Source: Triatoma infestans
Taxonomy: Eukaryota > Arthropoda > Insecta > Hemiptera > Reduviidae
DNA: 64,000 bases
Assembly (NCBI GenBank): GCA_011037195.1
Contig: JAAEAF010002807.1
Location: 1 to 64,000, forward strand
Reading direction: 5' to 3'
Below are positions 10,481-20,989 of this stretch, piece by piece. The position numbers were made by a program, and so were the translations under genes. The notes beneath the pieces are model-generated. The model did not search any database. It worked only from the letters and a program-made list of their open reading frames with translations, and had not been told where the DNA came from. Positions within the stretch are counted from its first letter, which is position 1; each line of letters opens with the position of its first letter.

Positions 10481-11130
10481 TCAAAATGTCCGGAAAAGAT
10501 GGAGAACTTTCTGGTAGGTAGAGGAAGCATTGCGACCGTGCGAATAATGTGTGTGTATTTGTGAGAACAACATATCACAAACGCAAAAATAACCGCCATT
10601 TCAGTCTTCGATATTCTGTTTAGGTTCCACCAATTTTTTTTTTGTCAGTTTCTCGCAATTTTCTCGAAAATGGCTCCAACGATTAGCTTTAAAGTTGGCA
10701 CACTTTTTACAAAGATAAATGTCTATCACTTTTATTTGATACATTTTTTGTTCCAGAAAAACTTGTATTTTTGTACTGGGGGAAGAACAGCAACATTAAG
10801 CATTCCAATAATTTACCACCTCAGTGAAATGTACGGTTCTATCACCTTTTAATATCACGATACAATGGAAGCTTCGCTAGAATTATAATTTGAAGAAAAC
10901 TGGTTGACCGTGATCTGTTATGCTACTCGTTTAACATTTAAACGGAGAATTTTCTCGGAAATGTCTCCAACGAGTTTTAGATATTTGCCCCCCCTCCGCC
11001 CAATCGCCTCTACATTTATGTTGGGGGGCAAATGAATAAAATATGAAGTTTAAACAAAATTTATCATTTTATATTATATATTTGACTGCAGCAAGAGGAA
11101 AGACGTGTGAGTGTTTCCAATTTTTTTTTT
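10481..11130 (+). repeat. DR copies, modules A-B-C
   Basis: A decayed GTGTGTATTTGTGAG (10547), TTTCTCGAAAATGGCTCCAACG (10658), TTTACAAAGATAAATGTCTATCAC, CACCTCAGTGAAATGTACGGTTC, then a module-C piece with CTCTACATTTATG near 11008 and the junction AAGAGGAAAGACGTGTGAGTG at 11092-11115. Confidence 0.65.
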
Positions 11131-12120
11131 CTTACTTTCTCTTACTCCTACTAGTATGACGGAAATATCGCGATCGTTGAAATTAAGTTTTCACCGGAAA
11201 TATATATTTGGGTCCCCTGAATATGGAAAAAATGTTTTCAGCGAATAGTATGAGTGAGTGTGAGCGTGTATGTTAACATAATAACTCAAATATGAAAAGT
11301 TGTAGGAAGCTCGAATTTCATTACATCTCCACCGCATCTGACACAAAGATTTCAGGCAAAATTTATCAACCGGAAGTGCGACTGTACTGAAAGATATTTT
11401 TTTTTTACTTTCTCTCACTCCTAGTAACAGGAAGTATTGTAATCGTGTCAAATTTTCAATATCGGGTTTTCACCGGAAATATCCGTTTTGAGGTCCCCTG
11501 AGTCCAAAAAAGTGGTTTTTAGTAAATGGTCTGGGTGTGTGTGTATGTGAACAGCATAGCACAAAAACGAAAAACCGTAGAAAGTTGAAACTTGATATTC
11601 CGTTTAGCTATCACCATGGGATCTGATAACAGTACGTTATCTGTCAAAATTCCTCAACCGGAAGTACCACTTTACTAGTTGGATTTTTTACTTTTTTGCG
11701 ATTTTCTCAAAAATGGCTAAGACGATTTTCTTTAAACTTGATACATCAACCACACATACAATGAGCTACAACTTTTATTTGAAACATTTCTCTGGGAAAA
11801 TGCATTTAAGGGCACTTTTGGGGGGGAGGGGGTGGGCTTATGTTTTCTCTAAAGTGCTATCACAGTTGATATACAATTCTATCATCCAAACAAAAGTTAA
11901 TTAGAAATAATAGATGGCCAAAATTTCGGAGTTCAAGAAATTTAGTAAAACCGGAGTGCGCTTTTAGAACAGTTTGTTTTCAGTTTTCGCCGAATTTCGT
12001 TAAATTTGGTACGTAAACTATAAAAAATTTCTCATTATAATTTGAGAACTGGAGTAAGAGAAAGTTGTGTGAGTGTTTACACCAGATTTTTTTTTTTTTA
12101 GTTTTTCGTAATTTCTCGAA
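11131..12120 (+). repeat. DR copies joined end to start
   Basis: Two A modules begin at about 11131 and 11400 (TACTTTCTCTTACTCCTA ... CACCGGAAATATA ... GTCCCCTGA). A B module follows at 11690-11960 and a truncated one to 12045, then the end motif GGAGTAAGAGAAAGTTGTGTG at 12051-12071. The next copy resumes straight after the T run. Confidence 0.75.
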
Positions 12121-12375
12121 ACAGCTCCTACAAATTCTTTAAAACTTCGTGTCTATCAACACACGAAAATATCTATCATTTATTTTGATATAATTTCCCT
12201 AAACATTGTTTTTTTTGGGGGGGGGATTATGGGGAACAGTGGCGTTATGCTTTCCTCTAAAGTACCACTTCAATCTAATATATGGTTTTACCATCTACAT
12301 AATATTAATACACGTTGGAAATAGTGAAAAAAATTCTAAATTCATATAAAATCGGTTAACCGGAAGTGTGACTTT
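12121..12375 (+). repeat. DR module B, left part
   Basis: Runs up to the SINE insertion point: CAACACACGAAAATATCTATC, GGCGTTATGCTTTCCTCTAAAG, and an ETS-like ACCGGAAGTG at 12359-12368. Confidence 0.7.
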
Positions 12376-12389
12376 ATGGAATAGGATTA
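12376..12389. repeat. SINE target-site duplication, left
   Basis: ATGGAATAGGATTA, repeated exactly at 12628-12641. Confidence 0.85.
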
Positions 12390-12627
12390 GGGAAGGATTA
12401 GCTCAGTGGTAGCGCGCTGGAATAGCAAGCGGAGTCACGGGTTCGAATCCAGTCGTGGCTACCCTTAGATTTTTTCTCCTACTAGCCCCTCCTACAGCTC
12501 ACTGTCCGGTGATGGACAGTGTTGTCTGTAACGGGAGTCACTGTCCCGGAGGCCGGCAGTGCACTGAGAAGGCTCCGGCGCAAATGACCACAGATGTTGA
12601 ACGCCTTTAAATAAAAAAAAAAAAAAA
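12390..12627 (+). mobile_element. tRNA-derived SINE, family A, full length
   Basis: The head has a Pol III A box (TAGCTCAGTGGTAGCGCGC, 12399-12417) and a B box (GGGTTCGAATCC, 12439-12450). The unique body follows (CACTGTCCGGTGATGGACAG, GGAGGCCGGCAGTGCACTG, CCACAGATGTTGAACGCC) and then a poly-A tail. A 14-bp duplication flanks it (12376-12389, 12628-12641). Three other copies on the reverse strand and one 5'-truncated forward copy occur in this window. The acceptor ends do not pair as in a working tRNA, so this is a SINE head and not a tRNA gene. Confidence 0.9.
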
Positions 12628-13000
12628 ATGGAATAGGATTATGAGCTTTTTCTTGGAATTTTCTCGAAAGCGACCAAAACGATTTCTTTTAAACTTGGGT
12701 ATGCTAACTACACAGGTAAAAGCGTATTACTTTTATTTGTAACATTTTCCAAACAACAATAAATTATTTTGAACAGTTGTGCGGAATTTGTGGCATTAAT
12801 TTTAAATTTTATATTATAGTGGTACAGGGTTTCTTATACGGCGCTCTACTAGGACATAATATAATCATTTCTCTACCTGCCAAGATTAGTAGATTGGTAC
12901 TTATTGCCCGAAACACCTCTATATTTATGTTAAGACGAATACGTAACATTTGAGGTTCTTTTTTTTTTTAGCTCTCATTGAGTTGTACCTCGTATAAAAG
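12628..13000 (+). repeat. DR module B then C, right of the SINE
   Basis: TTTTCTCGAAAGCGACCAAAACG, CTTTTATTTGTAACATTTTCC, GCGCTCTACTAGGACATAATATAATC and CTACCTGCCAAGATTAGTAG: the C module that closes many DR units. Confidence 0.7.
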
Positions 13001-13595
13001 CATTTTTATACTTCCTTTTGTGTTCAATTAATCACAACACACCACATAGTGCTATATAGCTAAACAATGGAGGAAGTATAAACATTAGCATTACAATAGC
13101 AGCTTATTTTTCTGTTGTTGCCAAAGTTTCTTTTTATTAGTTCAATGACTTTTTAATTCTATCATCAATTCATATAACAAGTCAATTCACTTTAATAACC
13201 CGGAACTAAATATTTCCTCTAGATATGGATTCTTTTAGCACTTTATGGTGTTAATTTTTTAACACAGCTTGAAATAAAAGTTTAAGATCTAAACTAAAGC
13301 TGTGAGAAGCTTCTTTTTCTTCCTTTTGTAAACATAATTCTAAATAGAGAGTTGAATCAGAAATCCAATTATATATATACTTTTTAAGATCTTTTGCCAA
13401 CAGATTGTTGATATTGGCACTTCATTTGAGTAAAGTTTAAAATTATTGGTGTTTTTTTAATTTTTTCAATTAAGTCGCAACAGTAAACTTTTATCTCACA
13501 TGTGAAGCTATTTTCTACCAAATTAACTTCTTGAGAAAACTGTTTGCAACAAAAAACATCACACAATCCCTTAGAACAATTTCTAAAAATTAATG
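13001..13595. other. AT-rich interval, nothing recognised
   Basis: A small dyad, TACTTCCTTTTG (13011) and GGAGGAAGTAT (13069), is the only structure I see. The 77-codon reverse ORF at 13384-13617 has no recognisable motif. Confidence 0.4.
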
Positions 13596-13850
13596 ATTTT
13601 CTCCCAAACAGATTCAAAGATTTAATTTTTTTTTCGTGCTTTGTATATTATCAACACACCTATGTAAATGCCTATCATTTCTATTTCAAACCTGTCTATA
13701 ACAACTATCTCTATATTTATGTCAGGGCGAAATGACTAAAGTTTGAGTTTAAAGGCAATTTTTTCACATTATACGACTATTATTGTATTAACAGGAATGA
13801 TAGAAAGTCGTACGAGTGTTTCACACCAGGTTTTTTTTATTTTTTGTTCT
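13596..13850 (+). repeat. DR fragment ending in the junction motif
   Basis: AACACACCTATGTAAATGCCTATCATT, CTCTATATTTATGTCAGGGCG, and ATAGAAAGTCGTACGAGTGTTTCACACCAGG at about 13800-13831. Confidence 0.6.
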
Positions 13851-14176
13851 TATGAATTAATTCATAAGAATTAATTGCAAATTGTTAATGTTCAACATTC
13901 ATTAAATTTTAAAATTAACAACTTTTATTCATGTATTTGTCGAGTATAATAAAAATTTGTTCCATCTACTGTTTGTATCTTGGGAATGGAATCTGGGATT
14001 ACATCTTTGAACCTTAATTTAAATAAATATTAAATGCCGTGGAAATGGAGAGTTTTTCTTGCATTGATTTTTTTTAGCTATTTCAGAAAAAAAAAAAAAT
14101 GAGGTCAGCCCCAACCAGATTTATAGCACTACCATCTTTAGAGAATTCAAAACAACCAAACTAATTCTCTTACGAG

Positions 14177-14180
<4 letters not shown>

Positions 14181-14214
<34 letters not shown>
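14181..14214 (+). repeat. (GT)n microsatellite
   Basis: About 17 GT units. The 61-codon ORF reading CVCVCV is an artefact of it. Confidence 0.95.
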
Positions 14215-14216
<2 letters not shown>

Positions 14217-14640
14217 ATGTTATGTATGTATAGGTGGTCTATTTTAAACACTAGACACTCCCCTCAGCTGCTAGGCAGAAATACGGGCGCTACTTCCCAT
14301 TCAAGGCATACTTTCATTCAAAAATTTTATCTCCAAATATATTTATTTCATCATGAAAGAAATTAAAAAAAAAAAATACAGTTTTTTAAGCCTTTATTAT
14401 TACGTTTATTTATTAATGAAAAAGGGACTTCATTTGTAATATTAAAAAAATTGTTTTTTTTTTTTAACAAAAACAAGTAACCTCAATATATTAACAGTAT
14501 ATTTTTTTAAAAGAGTGAAAAAAAAATAAAATAAAAATAAAAGATCGAGGCAGTATAAAAAAAAAGTAATAAATTAATAAACACAAACGAATGCTTACTT
14601 CCACCTATTAAGGGACTTATCCCCTTGCCTCATATATTCT
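14215..14640. other. AT-rich interval, nothing recognised
   Basis: Poly-A and poly-T runs with no repeat landmark. Confidence 0.4.
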
Positions 14641-15370
14641 GCTTTTTAACGCTTACTCTCTATTATGGTCGCTTTCAAGTTTAATTTTTCTTAATTTTAA
14701 ATATGGGCTATATATAGAATATAATACTTGGTGAAGTTTTTATCAAATATAAATTGATATATATGATCTTGGCAGCACTAGGGCACTTTTGTATTTTTAG
14801 TAATTTTTTTTTTTTTTTGGAATGAAAAACTGAATGGAAATTGAATTCAGTTTAAGTTCCATCAAGGGTTCTAACTCAAAATAAAAATCTGCCAAGCGGA
14901 AATACGAATTTCGTCTGGGAAAACTGAATTTTGCAGAGTTTGGGGGGATAGGGGCTTTCCACTTAGGTGCCATTCATAAAATTCCTTGTTGGATAAAAAT
15001 CGGGTAACTGGTCATTACGACTTTATAGAATCTTTTTTTTCTGAGTTTACATAAGTATCAATACTATATAATATTCTATACCCTGAATACGTCCTAATAA
15101 CCGACATCGTACTAGAAATATTCCCCGGTCCACATTAACCTATAAATGTGATTATTAAGGTCAGTTTAATTTTAGTAAACATTCCAACATTGTAGACAAT
15201 TGTTTATCAATTAGAACTGTAAAACATTAAAAAGAAGGTGCCTGTATATGTGTGTGTTTTTCATATAAGCTTTTTTTGCTTTCTTTTTTCAAACTTGAGA
15301 TAGAAATTATCAGCGACATTATTGACAAGTTTTCGCAATTTTTATTTTCACCGGAAATACAGATAAGATA
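14641..15370 (+). repeat. Degraded DR fragments
   Basis: GGTCGCTTTCAAGTTTAATTT near 14667, GGGGCTTTCCACTTAGGTG near 14949, AAATCGGGTAACTGG near 14996, and a module-A piece with TTTTCACCGGAAATACAG at 15346-15363. Confidence 0.5.
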
Positions 15371-15480
15371 CGCGGGCACAAACTGCGCACCAGGGGGAGC
15401 GTTAATTTCTTGAATTCCTTGGGCGCTTCATCAGCACCGTGGGCAAGTCACAACCATTTCCTGAAATCAAGTGAAAACCC
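15371..15480. other. GC-richer patch inside a DR copy
   Basis: It follows CACCGGAAATACAGAT where other copies continue with 'tttgaggtcccctga'. Content includes ACGCGGGCACAAACTGCGCACC and GGGCGCTTCATCAGCACCGTGG. It is probably an insertion, but I see no duplication or terminal repeat. Confidence 0.35.
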
Positions 15481-15599
15481 ATATAAGAGGGAGAATCTAC
15501 TTTTTTAAAGAAAGCAATACCCTCCCCTCCCTTAACAGAATTTTCTCGGAAAAAAGTGATAGGTCTCTCTGTGTGTGGGTGTAGCCATTGTACAAAATT

Positions 15600-16110
15600 T
15601 AACGAAACCGTTGCTGTTTTTATAGAAGGAAAATCACAGAAAACTGATTAAAAGAAAACTATCAGTAAAGTCACCCTTCCGGTCAACCAATTTTCTACAA
15701 AGTCGGAATTCTAGTAACATATTAAATTCCCATCAATATGATATACATAATATATCGTATAATTTTTCAAATAAAAGTTGTCTGCTCATTATGTGTTTAC
15801 TTTAGTACTAGAACATGTTTAAAAAAATCGGTGCCATTTTTGGAGCCCCCCCCTCAAATGAAAAAGAAAAAATCTATTTAGTAATGTTACTTCCGGTAGA
15901 TCGATTTTGACCGACCAAATCAGATTTCCTGGACGAAATGGAAATAACAAGAATTTGAACTTTCTGCGATATTCGGCTGAGTATGCACAAACAGTGAAAC
16001 CAATTTCTAATAAAAACTTTTTCTGACTCAGGGGTCCTCAATGCGTGTAAATTTCCGGTGAAAATCTGATATCGAAAATTTGACACGATTGTAATACTTC
16101 CTCTTAACAG
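15600..16110 (-). repeat. DR copies, reverse
   Basis: CACCCTTCCGGTCAACCAATTTTC (15671), GGAATTCTAGTAACATATT, ACTTCCGGTAGATCGATTTTGACC (15890), GAACTTTCTGCGATATTC, CTCAGGGGTCCTC (16026) and GACACGATTGTAATACTTCC (16081): modules B then A on the reverse strand. Confidence 0.75.
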
Positions 16111-16555
16111 CGGTAAGAAAAATTAATAAAAATAATTAATTTAACTGATCTTAAACAAACTTAAAAAAAAAAAAAAATTATTTAAGAAATATTTTGTCTT
16201 TAAATTTATTTTAAATATCTTAAAAATATATTTAAAAAAAAATAAATAAAATAAAGACTTTTACAATGGAACAACACAATAAAACAATAGTGATTTGTAA
16301 AGTAAACAGTCCTAACTTTTACCATTAGCTACTTTTATGTGAAACTTCTAGTAGAGTAACCAAAGTATATTAGAATAACGCAGTATACAATGGAAAGTTT
16401 GTATTGTAATCTGCTTAAAAGAAATGGTTAGAAGGTGCGCTCATAATTTTAAAGAATATATATTTATGTTGTCATTTGTTTTGTTCTTTTTTAATATTAA
16501 AATTTGGAGGGGGGGGGGTGCAATCTAATGTTACACACACACACACATTTCTCTT
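16111..16555. other. AT-rich interval
   Basis: A/T runs, nine G near 16509 and a short CA tract near 16536. No gene seen. Confidence 0.5.
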
Positions 16556-17035
16556 ACTGGAAAAATCAAGAGAAAGCTCCGATAGCGGGCATCTAAAAAC
16601 CGGGGGAAAATCCAAATACAAGTGATTTTATTTTGGAGAATAAATTTCCAAAAAACAATCAGCAACCTATCTGTGAAATCGTACTTCCGGTTAACCGATT
16701 TACTTCAAAACTTGGAATCCAGTCTAATGCTTCTAATGTAACTTGGTGCAGAATCATATATTGTAAATGCAGTGGTACTAAGTGTTTACGAAATTCAAAG
16801 AAAATCTTTGAAGCCTTTCTTTGGTGGAGAGGGGAATTTGAAAAAAAAACGAAACAAAAAAATTGAATAACTTCGCATTTTGGCTGGCAGATTTTGATCA
16901 AAACCATGACGTCTTGTTCTCCGGCAAATGACTAATCTAGGAACATCTAGTATGGTCGAACGAAAGTCAAAGTCGAAAATTTGGAGACGTTTGCAATACT
17001 TTCTCTTACATTCCCAGTAAGAGTAAATATACATA
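16556..17035 (-). repeat. DR copy, reverse
   Basis: GTACTTCCGGTTAACCGATTTAC (16681) with the B-module follow-on CTTGGAATCC, then TTGACT-type and GACGTTTGCAATACTTTCTC (16985) of module A, ending at TTCCCAGTAAGAG. The three overlapping 77-82 codon ORFs fall entirely within it. Confidence 0.65.
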
Positions 17036-17435
17036 CTTTTTAAGAAAATGAAGTATTAATATATTATTAACTTAAAAAATAAATCCCCTACTTAGGGAAG
17101 TGGTGAAGTTGTCTAATAATATTCTTTTTTTAGTAGAGAAGTAAACTAGCATTGTTGAATTGTTGAGTTGAGGAAGGTACTTTACTGCAAGAGTGGGCCA
17201 CACTCTGTAAGAATACTCCACTAACTAACTATTCGTCCCAAGAGGCACCTCCTCCTTACTTCTTGCCTCTACAATGATATAATAAAGTATTTTTCCTTTT
17301 TTTTTCTTTATTAAGAAATTGTGGGCAAATTATTTTTTTCTATATTTACATTATTTTTCATTAAATTTAAATTTCAAGTGTTTTAGCTTGGTTATGAAAA
17401 CCAAGACGACAGCGTCTACAACAAACCCGAATAAC
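17036..17435. other. Interval with an unclassified moderately GC patch
   Basis: At 17090-17280 the sequence is less AT-rich (GAGTGGGCCACACTCTG, AGAGGCACCTCCTCC). GTGGGCCACAC contains a short dyad. I cannot tie it to a family. Confidence 0.3.
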
Positions 17436-17745
17436 ATACGAAATCTAATGTCATGATTTCCTAGAACTTCCGAAAATCAATTTAAAAAAAAAAAAATCTG
17501 GTGTGAAACATTCTCGCAACTTTCTCTTATAGCAGTTTACAAAATTGTGATTGAAAAATTTTATAGTTAGGTTAGCAAATTTATGGAAATTCGTCGATTA
17601 TTATTTTTTTTTAAATTGCGAAAACTGAAAAAACTGTTCAGTTAAAACGCACTTCCGGTTTACTAATTTTCTTAAAACTCGAAATTTTGAAACTCTATAT
17701 TTATTTCTAATTAATTTTGTTTAGATGGCAGAATTGTTTAATCAA

Positions 17746-17799
<54 letters not shown>

Positions 17800-17930
17800 C
17801 ACAATATACACCATTCGCTTAAAATTTTTTCGTATATCCAGTGAAAATTCAATTTTGAAAATTTTGACACGATTGCAATACTTCCGGTCCCAGAGAAACG
17901 GTTTTTCTTTTCTGACAACGCAATAAAAAC
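17436..17930 (-). repeat. DR copy, reverse, with (CA)n
   Basis: It starts with the reverse junction motif ATCTGGTGTGAAACATTC (17497) and CTTTCTCTTATAGC, then CGCACTTCCGGTTTACTAATTTTC (17648), a (CA)n of about 25 units at 17748-17798 where module A carries its GT tract, then TTTTGACACGATTGCAATACTTCC (17863). Confidence 0.75.
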
Positions 17931-18170
17931 AAACAAACAAAATTTTGCATCATTAGCCTTACATGTTACGAAGGGGGAAAGAAAGAAGTAAAAATAAAAA
18001 TACAAAGAAAAAAAGAATGGCGACACGTTATCGGTTTATTAAATTCTAGAAAGCATTTGTCCTTCATACATGTTGAATATTATTATTTTCTTATTTTAGT
18101 TTATTAGAATGAATGGATGGATTATTTACGTCTGACTGACTACTGGGTGAGTTATTATATATGTATATAT

Positions 18171-18340
18171 GATGAAGTTAATTACCGTTTTAATTGCCCT
18201 ATTCAAGAAAATTAATAAACGAAACACGTGAACCTAATAACCACTTTAAATTGGTACTAGGTAAGCACATTAATATCCATGACCCTAGTAATTTCTTATC
18301 GGCTACATCAACTAGGGTCAACTAATCACACAGCTGTGTA
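18171..18340 (+). repeat. Unclassified dispersed repeat, copy 1
   Basis: GATGAAGTTAATTACCG...TAATTGCCCTATTCAAG...CCTAATAACC...ATTTCTTATCGGCTACATC...CTAGGGTCAACTAATCA. The same order occurs at 20475-20622 at roughly 75-80% by eye. No terminal repeat is obvious and there is no ORF. Confidence 0.6.
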
Positions 18341-18439
18341 ATGGACGTATACACAAGATTATATGTTTTTAAAAGGCCTAAACAAAAAAAAAATTTAAAA
18401 AATCTGCTGGCTAATTTAGTGATTTTTCCATTTCACCAA

Positions 18440-18954
18440 AATTCCATTTTATATTACTTTTTCTTACTGTTGTGCAAGGATGTGTAGGAAAAGCATGCGA
18501 CTAGTTTCCGGAATTGAGTTTCCACCGAAATTTTGAAAAGAGCGCTGGAAACGAAAAAAAAAAAAAATTTTAAAAATCCGTCAATCCGGAAATGCGACTT
18601 TACTTGTCAATGTCTTTTCTTTTTTTTTCTTCATTTTTTCGCCATTTTCAATAGGAAACGGCTCAAATTATTTTCTTTAAACTTCAGGCCCTAACTGCGC
18701 AAACACAAATAGTAATATTACTTTTATTTGAAACATCTTTCAGGTAAACCGAGATTTTGGAGAGTAGACGCATTGCTCCGTTAGTTTTCAATTTAATAGA
18801 ATGCACGTTTAAGCTTGCAACTTCTAAAAAGATGAAGTTTATATTTTTTACGACAACAAAGGTGTGGAGACTTTTTGTGCCAGCTGAAGAGAGAAAACAA
18901 CGATCTAAATTTCATTAATTTTGTAGAAAAACATATAATTTTTGTATTTATTTT
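18440..18954 (+). repeat. DR fragments
   Basis: Module-A start TTTTTCTTACTGTTGTGC near 18457, TCCACCGAAATTTTG near 18520, CCGGAAATGCGACTTTAC near 18586, then module B with CTCAAATTATTTTCTTTAAAC. Confidence 0.6.
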
Positions 18955-19835
18955 TTCTTACTCTTTAGTAAGAGAAAGTGATGTAATCGTGTCAAATTTT
19001 CGATATCGAGTGTTCACCAGAAGTACTTGATTTGAAGTGCCCTGAGTCCAAATAATGGGTTTTTGGAAAATAGTTTCTGTGTGTGTGAACAGCATAGCTC
19101 AAAAACGAAATATCGCAGAAAGTTCAAACTTGATACTCCGTTAAGTAACACCGTGACATGTTTTCAAAATTCATCAACCGAAATTACCACTTTACTGGAT
19201 GGTGTTTTTTCTTTTTTTACAATTTTCTCAAAAATGGCTCCAACGATTTTCTTCAAACTTGGAACATCAACTACACATACAAAGAGCTACAACTTTTATT
19301 TGAAACATTTCCCCGGGAAAATTCAATTAAGAGCACATTTGGAGGAAAGGTGGAGTTATGTTTTTCTCTAAACTGCTATTTCAGTTTTTTATACCATTCT
19401 CATCTATATTATAATATTAATTAGAATTAAATATGCTGTTGAAATTCTGAGTTTGAAGAAATTCGGTTGACCGGAAGCATGTTTTTACTGAAAGTATTCT
19501 TCAGTTTTCTGCTGTTTTTTTCTAAAACGGTTCCAACGATTTTCTTTACACTAAGAATGTGGGCAACACATACAAAGAGCTACAATTTTTATGTGTCCAT
19601 AATTCCTATTAAATCATTTTGGGGGGCTTTTGGGGATGGGGTAGGTTATGTTTTCCTCTTTAGTGCTGTCTTCGTTGACTACCGTCTAAACAAAATGAAT
19701 TAGAAATAAATTCATAAAAACGGTCATACCAATACGTTCATACTAAGTACAAAATTTGTAAGTTACAATTGTGTAAACTGGAGTAAGAGAAAGTTGTGTG
19801 AGTGTTTCACACCAGGTTTTTTTTTTTTACTTTCT
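18955..19835 (+). repeat. DR unit, most complete copy (about 880 bp)
   Basis: This copy gives the family layout. Start: CTTACTCTTTAGTAAGAG. Module A: ATCGTGTCAAATTTTCGATATCG, CACCAGAAGTACTTG, TGCCCTGAGTCC, a short GT run, AACAGCATAGCTCAAAAACG, GAAAGTTCAAACTTGATACTCC, TCATCAACCGAAATTACCAC. Modules B1 (19195-19485) and B2 (19490-19770) are tandem-like and about 290 bp each: TTTTCTCAAAAATGGCTCCAACG, TTCTTTAAACTTGG-type, CAACTACACATACAAAGAGC, TTTATTTGAAACATTT, TAAGAGCACATTT, GCTATTTCAG. End: GGAGTAAGAGAAAGTTGTGTG (19783-19803) and AGTGTTTCACACCAGG, then a T run and the start of the next copy. No ORF spans it and no transposase or RT is seen. Confidence 0.75.
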
Positions 19836-20170
19836 CTAGCTGCTATCGAGAAAGTATTGCAATTATGATCTCCAAATTGTTAATATTGAAGTATATTATT
19901 GAAATCTGAGTCTGGTAAAAGTTTGTTTTTTGAAATTGTCTTGCACGTAGGTAAGTGGGGTGGTTGCCAACAGGACTACTCAACACGCAAAGTTATAGGA
20001 AGCACAAACTTTATATTCCAATCTATTACCAGGGGTGCCGACAGGAAGTTATTGGAATTATCACTTTAGTGAATGGTTTTTTGGAAAATGGTGGAAATGA
20101 TGTTCTTATGCTTACTTACGTCAAACATGCAGATGTAACATTCTTATTTAAAATTTTTTTTCCAGGAATT
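19836..20170 (+). repeat. DR copy following head-to-tail
   Basis: It begins TACTTTCTCTAGCTGCTATCGAG right after the T run. Module-A order is recognisable (AATTATGATCTCCAAATTG, TTATAGGAAGCACAAAC, GACAGGAAGTTATTGG) but degraded. Confidence 0.55.
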
Positions 20171-20474
20171 TAGATATTTTTTGGAGGATCCTGGGTGACC
20201 TTAATTAACACAAGTTGGAAAAGTTTCTTAAGAAAAGCTCCGTTAAATCTAAATACGAAGATCCCATTATAAAAAAAAAATCTCCAACTTATTTTGCTTG
20301 ATACCGAAACAAAGACACAGATGAAAGCGTGACAGATAAACAATTTTTGCGCACCATAAGCCTTTGGTGTGGTTAGAAGCAGAAAGAAAACTCAGAGGGA
20401 CGCAAAAATTTATGTTGGATATTATTTGCTACCATTAAGGTGGTTTATTCTTGATTTCTGACGAGTGTTTCGAT

Positions 20475-20622
20475 GATGAAGTTAATTACCAACTGTAATT
20501 GCCCCGTTCAACAAAGTAATGAAAGGAAACATTTAAACCTAACAACCTTTTAATGGACTTTGGATAATAATAAGCTTCGTAGTTTCTTATCGGACAAATC
20601 TAGGGTCACCTAATCATTGTTG
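20475..20622 (+). repeat. Unclassified dispersed repeat, copy 2
   Basis: Matches 18171-18340: GATGAAGTTAATTACCAACTG, TAATTGCCCCGTTCAAC, AGTTTCTTATCGGAC, TCTAGGGTCACCTAATCATTG. Confidence 0.6.
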
Positions 20623-20689
20623 AATAAAGCTTGCATTATTATACGCTATTAGCCCAACTACACAATATCAAAATGATATTAAATGTGTT

Positions 20690-20960
20690 ACTAGAATAAT
20701 TCTGAATTCGAAGAAAATCGATTATATCCGGAAGTGCGAATTTACAGAACAGATTTTTCAGTTTTCTTTTTGCTTTTAATTTTCTCGAAAACGGGTGGAA
20801 CGATTTTTCTTTCAACTTGGACTGCAAAGTGAATAAAGTTTTGAAGCCTACACTTTTATTTGAAATATTTTTCTGAGCAAATTGATTACTTGTTGGGCTT
20901 TGGGAGAATCTTCGAGCTAGACACTAATTTTAAGGTGCTGTTAAGTTTACTGACAGTTGA
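20690..20960 (+). repeat. DR module B
   Basis: AATTCGAAGAAAATCG, TATATCCGGAAGTGCGAATTTAC (20726), TTTTCTCGAAAACGGGTGGAACG, ACACTTTTATTTGAAATATTTT. Confidence 0.7.
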
Positions 20961-20989
20961 CAGATAACGCTGCAATACCGCACTGTAAA

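Noticed and set aside
12391..12465. tRNA gene (A box, B box)
   Set aside because: The acceptor ends do not pair, a SINE body and poly-A tail follow, and four other copies carry the same body.
17717..17940. ORFs through the (CA)n tract on both strands
   Set aside because: Thr-His and Val-Cys runs come directly from the microsatellite.
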